This document shows positions 6,998 through 12,202 of a DNA stretch of 18,231 nucleotides, piece by piece (within the stretch, counting starts at the first letter, position 1; each line of letters begins with the position of its first letter). The stretch spans positions 1-18,231 of the forward strand of contig DAOTWA010000085.1 of assembly GCA_034435955.1 (NCBI GenBank), written 5' to 3'. Made by a program: the position numbers and the translations under genes. A model generated the notes under the pieces. The model searched no databases. It saw nothing but the letters and a program-made list of their open reading frames with translations, and was not told the DNA's origin. The DNA comes from DAOTWA01 sp034435955. Its GTDB lineage: Bacteria > Chloroflexota > Anaerolineae > Anaerolineales > Anaerolineaceae.

Positions 6998-7228
6998 TCA
7001 GTCGGGAGGATTGTAATCGACCAGCTCTTCGCCGGAGAGCTGGCGCACTTTGAGCTCGGCCTTGTCCAATAAATTGGCGCAGTGCTGCACCAGCGCCTGC
7101 CCGCGCTCGTACAAGGCCATGGTCTCTTCAAGCGAGCGTTGCTCGGTTTCGATCTCAGCCAGGATTTTTTCCAGCTCGGCAAAAGCCTGCTCGTAGGTCA
7201 ATTGATCAACGGGCGGCAGTTCGGGCAT
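6998..7228 (-). CDS. xseB: exodeoxyribonuclease VII small subunit
   Basis: This 76-residue, mostly helical protein has the XseB pattern: SYEQ-like TYEQAFAELEKILAEIE near the N-terminus, then LEETMALYERGQALVQHC and a final LDKAELKV segment. XseB binds the large subunit to form exonuclease VII, which degrades single-stranded DNA from both ends in mismatch repair and damage tolerance. It lies 22 bases downstream of xseA on the same strand and is followed by DUF212 with a one-base gap. AAGGGGAAAG upstream of the ATG acts as the ribosome binding site. The length is normal for the family. Confidence 0.93.
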   Translation of the reverse strand: MPELPPVDQLTYEQAFAELEKILAEIETEQRSLEETMALYERGQALVQHCANLLDKAELKVRQLSGEELVDYNPPD

Positions 7229-7250
7229 CTGTTCTTTCCCCTTTCACAGC

Positions 7251-8477
7251 TCAACTTGATGCCTCCCCATCAGCGTGGACAGCGAAGGATCCATCGCTCA
7301 CGCGCACGTCGAGGGCATCGCCGGGTGATACCTGACCTACCCGCGTCACTAGGCGGCCGTCTGCCTTGTGGCTCACCAATGCGTACCCGCGCTCCAGAAT
7401 AGCCAGCGGGCTGAGGGCCGCCAGGCGCGTGCGCACACCCTCGATGCGAGCGCGCTGAAGCTGCAAACTGTGCATCATGGCGGCTCCCAGGCGGAAGCTG
7501 ATCTCATCCAGACGTTGGCGCTCGCTGCGCACCCGGGAGATGGGTGAGGCGCGCTCCAGACGGCCGCGCCGCTCCTCCAGCGACCAGCGTTCGCGGGAAA
7601 TCACATCCCGGGCTACGCGTTCCATCCGCCGTGAGCGCTGGTCAAGATCCGCAAGTAGGTCGGCCCGGTTGGGAGTGGCCAGTTCGGCGGCTGCGGTGGG
7701 CGTTGGGGCGCGCAAATCTGACGCGAAATCCGCGATAGTGAAATCAGTCTCATGGCCTACCCCGGTAATGACCGGCGCTGGCGAAGCAGCGATCGCCCGC
7801 GCCACAGCCTCGTCGTTGAAGGCCCACAGGTCTTCGATCGATCCGCCGCCGCGCGCCAGGAGGATCACATCCGGATGCGCCAGCCGGTTGATGTCCGCCA
7901 GAGCGGCAACGATGCCGCCCGGCGCTTCCTCTCCCTGAACCGGGGTGGGCGCCACGACGACCTCCACGATCGGGTAGCGCCTTCGCAGGGTGTTGAGCAT
8001 GTCCTGCAGGGCTGCTCCGGTCGGTGAGGTGACAATGCCGATGCGCCGCGGCCGCGCCGGAATGGGGCGCTTACGCGCCGGGTCAAAAAGCCCCTCCGCT
8101 TCCAGGCGGGCCTTGAGGCGTAGGAACTCCTGGAAGAGCAACCCCTCGCCGGCCAGGCGAACCGCATCGGTGTAAAGCTGGTACTGCCCTCCGGCTTCAT
8201 ATACGCCCACGTAGCCGTGCGCCTCGATCGCTTGGCCATCCTGCAAACTAAGACGCAGCCTTTGGGCCGTGCTCCGCCAGATTACGCAGCGCAAAGCTGC
8301 GTTGCTGTCTTTTAGAGTGAAATATACGTGACCCGATCCGGGCCGCGAGAGATTGGAAACCTCGCCGGCCACCCATACGTCCTGCATGGCGGCGTCCCCT
8401 TCGATGAGCTGACGCAGATAGCGCGTCAGTTCGGTTACTGTCAAAGGTACGGGTTGCAGAAAAGGGAAGGCATCCAT
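7251..8477 (-). CDS. xseA: exodeoxyribonuclease VII large subunit
   Basis: This 408-residue protein has an N-terminal OB-fold nucleic-acid binding domain (about 10-105) containing WVAGEVSNLSRP and GHVYFTLKD. The central catalytic region follows with RIGIVTSPTGAALQD, LLARGGGSIEDLWAFNDE and the strongly conserved GVGHETDFTIADFASDLRAP. The final third is a coiled-coil region rich in Arg/Leu. Together with XseB it makes exonuclease VII. I chose the ATG at 8477 over a TTG at 8486. A good promoter (TTGACA, 17 bases, TATGCT) ends eight bases before this ATG and overlaps the TTG, so the TTG would not be transcribed. It is the first gene of xseA-xseB-DUF212. Length is slightly short of E. coli XseA (456), as is common outside Proteobacteria. 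Confidence 0.95.
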   Translation of the reverse strand: MDAFPFLQPVPLTVTELTRYLRQLIEGDAAMQDVWVAGEVSNLSRPGSGHVYFTLKDSNAALRCVIWRSTAQRLRLSLQDGQAIEAHGYVGVYEAGGQYQLYTDAVRLAGEGLLFQEFLRLKARLEAEGLFDPARKRPIPARPRRIGIVTSPTGAALQDMLNTLRRRYPIVEVVVAPTPVQGEEAPGGIVAALADINRLAHPDVILLARGGGSIEDLWAFNDEAVARAIAASPAPVITGVGHETDFTIADFASDLRAPTPTAAAELATPNRADLLADLDQRSRRMERVARDVISRERWSLEERRGRLERASPISRVRSERQRLDEISFRLGAAMMHSLQLQRARIEGVRTRLAALSPLAILERGYALVSHKADGRLVTRVGQVSPGDALDVRVSDGSFAVHADGEASS

Positions 8478-8485
8478 CCGAAACA

Positions 8486-8514
8486 AGCATACCCTTACTG
8501 TTTATGGCTGTCAA
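8486..8514 (-). promoter_or_regulatory. sigma-A type promoter of xseA-xseB-DUF212
   Basis: A perfect -35 box TTGACA (8514-8509), a 17-base spacer and a -10 box TATGCT (8491-8486, 4 of 6) lie on the minus strand. The -10 box ends eight bases before the xseA ATG at 8477, the same geometry as at murJ, and predicts a leaderless or near-leaderless message. Confidence 0.6.
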
Positions 8515-8537
8515 CCATTCCCCGAACCAGCAAAGGA

Positions 8538-8546
8538 TGCTACAAT
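8538..8546 (+). promoter_or_regulatory. extended -10 promoter element upstream of the HIT gene
   Basis: TGC-TACAAT at 8538-8546 is an extended -10 element with no convincing -35 box. Transcription would start near 8553, giving a leader of about 70 bases. A small stem (CGGCGC 8556-8561 with GCGCCG 8568-8573) followed by TTT would sit right at the 5' end of that leader. Confidence 0.5.
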
Positions 8547-8624
8547 TGCTCTCGGCGGCGCCAGAGAGCGCCGTTTCCAGTGTGATGGGCAGCGCAATCC
8601 GCGCCCGATCCCCGCGAGATTTAC

Positions 8625-9104
8625 ATGGACTATCTCTGGTCTCCTTGGCGAATGAAATACATCCAGGCCCATCAGACAGGCGATGCGTGCATCTTCTGTC
8701 AGGCGGCGCAGCGCGAAGACGGGCCGGAAAATTTAATCGTGAAACGCGGCGAGCACTGTTTTGTCATCCTCAACCGCTACCCGTACACCAGCGGCCACCT
8801 CATGGTGGTGCCGTTCGAACACGTCCCATCCTTGGAAAATCTTCGACCGGCCGACCGCGCCGAGATGATGGACCTGATCAGCGCGGCCATGGCTGCCCTG
8901 CGCAGGGTGTATAACCCCGAAGCTTTCAACCTGGGAGCTAACATCGGCGCTGCCGCCGGAGCAGGCGTGGCCGGGCATTTCCATATTCACGTCGTCCCGC
9001 GCTGGATGGGGGACACGAATTTCATGTCCACTGTGGGTGAGACGCGCGTCCTGCCCGAAGCCCTGGAAGACACCTACCGACGCCTGAAAGAAGGCTGGAA
9101 ATAG
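8625..9104 (+). CDS. HIT-family dinucleoside polyphosphate phosphorylase/hydrolase
   Basis: This 159-residue protein has the histidine-triad signature HFHIHVVPRW at 118-127, with H118, H120 and H122; H120 would be the nucleophile. The N-terminus (LWSPWRMKYI, then CIFC at 22-25) matches the branch that includes the mycobacterial Ap4A phosphorylase Rv2613c. In relatives the cysteines can bind zinc. NRYPYTSGHLMVVP at 50-63 is the second conserved HIT block. Likely substrates are Ap4A-type dinucleotides; the exact reaction cannot be told from sequence. The Shine-Dalgarno is weak (GCGAGA). The gene is monocistronic, divergent from xseA and convergent with the sigma/regulator operon. Confidence 0.9.
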   Translation: MDYLWSPWRMKYIQAHQTGDACIFCQAAQREDGPENLIVKRGEHCFVILNRYPYTSGHLMVVPFEHVPSLENLRPADRAEMMDLISAAMAALRRVYNPEAFNLGANIGAAAGAGVAGHFHIHVVPRWMGDTNFMSTVGETRVLPEALEDTYRRLKEGWK

Positions 9105-9146
9105 TTTCCCCGCCTCAGGGGAGAGACGGGGTTGAAAGAAATGGGC

Positions 9147-9171
9147 GGCGGCTGATAAGCTTGCAGCCGCC
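9147..9171 (-). terminator. terminator of the sigma/DUF5666 operon
   Basis: On the minus strand GGCGGCTG (9171-9164) pairs with CAGCCGCC (9154-9147) around a nine-base loop, beginning two bases after the stop codon of the DUF5666 protein. The sequence that follows on that strand, GCCCATTTCTTTC, is T-rich, which fits intrinsic termination. The converging HIT gene ends at 9104; a weaker CCCCG/CGGGG pairing at 9108-9131 may serve it. Confidence 0.6.
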
Positions 9172-9172
9172 C

Positions 9173-10357
9173 TTAATCATCGTGTTCCGCAGTTTTTGTG
9201 GCGGTTGGCGTCGTTCCAAGCGTGGCACCCTGGGTCGGTGTGCGTTCCTCGTGATCCTCATCCGGTGTGCGTGAAGGGGATGGCGTGGCGCTGAAATCGG
9301 AATGTGCGCCCTCGGTCTCCTGAAGCGTCCCGGTTGGATGGTCATCCTCCCCTTCTTGCGTGGGCGAGCGCGTCTTCTCAACCTGCTGCTCGGGGGTTCT
9401 GCTCGGATGCGGCGTTTCGCTCGGCTCGATCTCCTCCCCGGCGGTGGCCGAAGGCTGTTGGAGCGTAAGCGAGGCCGAAGGCATGACGGCCTGACTCACC
9501 GCCAGATTGCGGGCCAGCAGCACATCGCCCGCCAGGCGAAGCGCGGTAACGGTGACCAGGTCGCCGACCTGCGCTGCGCCGGTTATCTGGGTATCAGAAT
9601 TGATTAAAAAAGCCACGCCGGCCACCACCCAGCGGTCCGGTCCGATGGACTGCACCCGACCGCTGAACTGGATTTGGCGAAGCTCCATCTCTTCGACCAG
9701 CACAGACCCATCGCTTTGCAGGCTGCCGCTCACCAGAACGTAAACCCCAGGCTGGTATTCGGACTTCACAGGAAAGCCTGGCGGTAAGATGAGAGGGATG
9801 CCGGCCGCCGTCCACCCACCTGCGGGCGTCAATTCGAGAGGTCCGGCGAAAGTGACCTGAATACTGCGGCGATGCCCGGAGAGCGCTTCGACTTCCTCGG
9901 CCCGTTCGCGGTCGTAGCTCTCGAGCAGCTCGATGCGCGCGGCGGTATTGCTGGTCAGTTGGAGGCGAGTCCGTTCGGTGGCCAGCTTGAGGCCGTAAAG
10001 AGGATCACCCGGCAACGCCTGGGCGGAAGCGATGCTCGTACCAACCAATCCCGCCAGGATGAGACCCACAGCAATGAGAATTGCCGGACTGACGCGCGCG
10101 TGCAAGGGGAAATGGAAGAAACTTGACCGACGGCGTTGGGCAGCGGCGGCCAGCATCCTGGCGCGGCTGCGCGCCATCGCGCCGCGCGGAGCGCTAGCAG
10201 ATAGGCCCAGGTCTCGCGCATACCGGGCCGCTTCGAGCAACGGGCGAAGCTCAGCCTGGAATTGGGGGTAGCGCTCGAGAACCTGTTCCAGGCTCTCGCC
10301 GTTTCGCAGATGCTCCAGACACTCTTCAAGGACGGATGGTAATACATCCCGGCTCAT
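9173..10357 (-). CDS. single-pass DUF5667/DUF5666 membrane protein, probable anti-sigma regulator
   Basis: This 394-residue protein has several parts. The cytoplasmic N-terminus (1-85) has the pattern LEECLEHLRNGESLEQVLERYP and LRPLLEAARYARDL seen in Chloroflexota sigma-partner proteins. One transmembrane helix follows (about 90-112). Residues 113-165 match DUF5667 (ALPGDPLYGLKLATERTR). Two DUF5666 beta-domains lie at about 167-228 and 229-287, and a Thr/Pro/Glu-rich disordered tail fills 300-394. The ATG overlaps the sigma factor stop (ATGA), so the two are translationally coupled. GAGGAG upstream supports this start; the longer frame lies inside the sigma gene. A role as membrane-bound regulator of the co-transcribed sigma factor is inference from topology and coupling. 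No classical zinc-binding HxxxCxxC anti-sigma motif is present, so the inhibition mechanism would differ. Confidence 0.83.
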   Translation of the reverse strand: MSRDVLPSVLEECLEHLRNGESLEQVLERYPQFQAELRPLLEAARYARDLGLSASAPRGAMARSRARMLAAAAQRRRSSFFHFPLHARVSPAILIAVGLILAGLVGTSIASAQALPGDPLYGLKLATERTRLQLTSNTAARIELLESYDRERAEEVEALSGHRRSIQVTFAGPLELTPAGGWTAAGIPLILPPGFPVKSEYQPGVYVLVSGSLQSDGSVLVEEMELRQIQFSGRVQSIGPDRWVVAGVAFLINSDTQITGAAQVGDLVTVTALRLAGDVLLARNLAVSQAVMPSASLTLQQPSATAGEEIEPSETPHPSRTPEQQVEKTRSPTQEGEDDHPTGTLQETEGAHSDFSATPSPSRTPDEDHEERTPTQGATLGTTPTATKTAEHDD

Positions 10358-10896
10358 TGTTTCGACTTCTCCTCGAGCAGCCTGCGCAGGGCTGCCAGGG
10401 CGCGGAATTGAAGAGTCTTCACCGCTCCAATCGTCTTGCCCATGATATGAGCGGTTTCCTCCAGCGAATATTCTTCGGCGAAGCGCAAAGCCAGCACGTG
10501 CTGCTGGTCGACCGTCAAGGCCAGGAAAGCAGAGCGAACCTCCTGGCGCTGCCACGCCCGCTCCACACTGTCCTCGGGAGATAGACCGGCATCCGGTTCG
10601 TGCCCATCCAGATGGGAAAGGCGCTGGCGGTATTTGGCGCGCAAATGATCGTTCACCAGATGGGAGGCAGTCCCCAGCAACCAGGCGCGCAAGTCCCTTT
10701 CAGGGCCGATGTTCCGGTGCAATGCCTTGATCAAGCGAAGGAAGACCTCCGCGGTGATATCCTCGCAAACCGGATCATCCCCCATGCGGTAGCGCACATA
10801 GCGATATACGACCGGGTAATACCGGTCGTGAATGGCTGTCAGCGCGTTTGGATCTTTCTGGCGGGCGCGGGCTAGGGTCTGCTCGGTACTGTCCAT
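10354..10896 (-). CDS. ECF-type RNA polymerase sigma factor
   Basis: This 180-residue protein has sigma-2 at about 14-85 (AIHDRYYPVVYRYVRYRMGD, EDITAEVFLRLIKAL and RAWLLGTASHLVNDHLR). Sigma-4 at about 118-172 holds the helix-turn-helix EYSLEETAHIMGKTIGAVKTLQFRAL. There is no sigma-1.1 or sigma-3, as in ECF factors. The linker contains DSVERAWQRQEV. It directs RNA polymerase to a set of envelope or stress promoters not identifiable here. The start at 10896 matches family length and is the only start codon in reach, but its ribosome binding site is poor. GGAG lies 16 bases away, so low or regulated translation is possible. The stop overlaps the ATG of the DUF5667/DUF5666 gene. Confidence 0.92.
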   Translation of the reverse strand: MDSTEQTLARARQKDPNALTAIHDRYYPVVYRYVRYRMGDDPVCEDITAEVFLRLIKALHRNIGPERDLRAWLLGTASHLVNDHLRAKYRQRLSHLDGHEPDAGLSPEDSVERAWQRQEVRSAFLALTVDQQHVLALRFAEEYSLEETAHIMGKTIGAVKTLQFRALAALRRLLEEKSKQ

Positions 10897-10943
10897 GCGA
10901 TGATAAAACGTACTCCGTGGTTTGAGAGCCTTTCCTTCCGCCA

Positions 10944-10949
10944 AGTATA
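10944..10949 (-). promoter_or_regulatory. possible -10 box of the sigma factor operon inside a 10-bp palindrome
   Basis: TATACT on the minus strand (10949-10944) lies within the palindrome AAGTATACTT (10943-10952), about 48 bases upstream of the sigma ATG. No good -35 box is seen at 16-18 bases. Because of the symmetry a TATACT is also present on the plus strand, so direction is uncertain. Confidence 0.35.
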
Positions 10950-11025
10950 CTTTATCGCCGACCCCCAAGCAGTGACCCCCAGCTCGATAGACCATCGCTC
11001 ATCCATCCAGCAGTATCCAGGCCAT

Positions 11026-11058
11026 GGGCAGCCAGAGGAACCGGCCCTCTGGCTGCCC
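11026..11058. terminator. 13-bp perfect hairpin downstream of the lipoprotein gene
   Basis: GGGCAGCCAGAGG (11026-11038) pairs fully with CCTCTGGCTGCCC (11046-11058) around a seven-base loop. It lies between the lipoprotein stop (11106) and the sigma promoter region, so it should insulate the two minus-strand units. No T-tract follows on either strand, so it may be a processed or dispersed repeat hairpin and not a classical terminator. The 209-base gap 10897-11105 contains this hairpin, the palindrome at 10943 and nothing else I can support. Confidence 0.5.
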
Positions 11059-11105
11059 GAACGGTGTCGAAGCGTGTACACACCAAGCGATCAGGCAACA
11101 ATCCA

Positions 11106-12032
11106 TTAATCGTTATGGCCGCCGCCGGTATGATCGCCCTCGCTGTCGCCGCCAGGAACCGGCGTGCTGGACGCGTGTTGTTCGTCATCTTCATGCGGCG
11201 TACTGGAGAAGGATGGAGTCGAGGTGAACGGATTGCCTTCCGGAGTGCTGGTGAAACCGGAGTGGTCTTCGTTGTCCTCATTGTTCTCGTCGTTATTTTC
11301 GTTTCCCATGTCTTCCTTTTCGATCTTGAGCGCCAGCAATGTGCCATCTGATTGCACCGTGACCTTGACCTCGACGAAATCGCCCACCATCGGGTTATCC
11401 TCAATCTTTGTGCTGCCGTCAACGGTCACCATCTTTCCGTTAATCGTCCACACACTCCCATTGATGGCAGAGACCGTGCCTTTGAATTCGAAAGTTCCTC
11501 CCGGCATCGGCGTATGGGACACCTGTGGGGTGAGCGACGCCGCCGGGGTCAAACTGACCTCAACAGTGGCTGTTTCTGTCTCCGTTTCAGTTGCAGAAGG
11601 GGTCTCTGTGACCTCGGGCGTCTCGCTCATCTCAGGTGTGCCGGTCATCGCGGCCGCCTCGGTCGCAGTGGCGGTCGACGTGCCAGCCAGCTTGATCGAG
11701 CTGACCGTGACCACGCCGTCGCTCAGGCTGCCCGACACCTGCACGCGATCACCGACGGTAATGCCCGCATCGATCTGGGTCGAGGCGCTGATCGGCACGG
11801 GGATGCCCGACACCACCCATTCGCTGGAGCCAATCGATTGCACCTGTCCGGTGAATTGGAAACTCACCCCGTTGCCCGCGGGCTGGATGCTGCCGCCCTG
11901 AGCGGTAATCGCGCCAGATTGGATCAGCTTCGACAGGCTGCCAGGGGAACCGACGCAGGCGCCCAATAACAGGGCGCCAATGATGGCCAACGACAGAATA
12001 CCCCCACGCCTGAATGGTAAAAGGCTGTTCAT
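11106..12032 (-). CDS. lipoprotein with two DUF5666 domains
   Basis: This 308-residue protein begins with a lipoprotein signal peptide: RR at 8-9, a hydrophobic stretch and the lipobox LGAC with Cys26. Two DUF5666 beta-domains follow at about 58-117 (QFTGQVQSIGSSEWVVSG) and 181-240 (EFKGTVSAINGSVWTING). They are separated by a Thr/Glu/Pro-rich linker (118-178) and followed by an acidic Asn/Asp/Ser tail ending in HTGGGHND. The first domain is close to the DUF5666 domain in the sigma-partner protein (GQVQSIG versus GRVQSIG, WVVSGIPV versus WVVAGVAF). AGGAGG six bases upstream fixes the ATG at 12032; a longer frame from 12071 runs past this site. It should sit on the outer face of the membrane. 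The DUF5666 domain has no known activity. It is divergent from the MalT-like regulator. Confidence 0.85.
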   Translation of the reverse strand: MNSLLPFRRGGILSLAIIGALLLGACVGSPGSLSKLIQSGAITAQGGSIQPAGNGVSFQFTGQVQSIGSSEWVVSGIPVPISASTQIDAGITVGDRVQVSGSLSDGVVTVSSIKLAGTSTATATEAAAMTGTPEMSETPEVTETPSATETETETATVEVSLTPAASLTPQVSHTPMPGGTFEFKGTVSAINGSVWTINGKMVTVDGSTKIEDNPMVGDFVEVKVTVQSDGTLLALKIEKEDMGNENNDENNEDNEDHSGFTSTPEGNPFTSTPSFSSTPHEDDEQHASSTPVPGGDSEGDHTGGGHND

Positions 12033-12169
12033 GGATACCTCCTTGTAGGATTGCGGTAGTGCAAATTTCACTTACACAGTCGAGATTGTGGGGAAAAGGT
12101 TACGGTGCATCCCCCCGAACCGCCGATCGCTCTTGCAGGATGATGGGACTATCGCCTCGTGGGCATCAT

Positions 12170-12178
12170 TGCTACAAT
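12170..12178 (+). promoter_or_regulatory. extended -10 element upstream of the MalT-like regulator
   Basis: TGC-TACAAT at 12170-12178 ends 24 bases before the regulator's ATG, leaving room for a short leader with GAGAAGG (12192-12198). It is the same nonamer as upstream of the HIT gene. No convincing -35 box is present. The divergent 170-base gap 12033-12202 otherwise holds the strong ribosome binding site of the lipoprotein gene; I could not assign its promoter. Confidence 0.5.
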
Positions 12179-12202
12179 AAAAGCGGAATTCGAGAAGGTC
12201 GT

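Noticed and set aside
8484..8486. TTG start for xseA with AGGGT upstream
   Set aside because: It falls within the likely -10 box (TATGCT) and would not be transcribed. ATG 8477 lies at the expected transcription start and fits family length.
10358..10555. 66-codon extension of the DUF5667/DUF5666 protein
   Set aside because: Lies entirely inside the sigma factor gene; the ATGA overlap with an upstream GAGGAG gives the real start.
10897..10995. 33-codon extension of the sigma factor
   Set aside because: Covers the promoter-like palindrome and adds sequence not found in ECF factors.
12014..12202. 63-codon extension of the MalT-like regulator
   Set aside because: Overlaps the divergent lipoprotein's start and ribosome binding site, and crosses its own extended -10 box. 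The family N-terminus begins at 12203.
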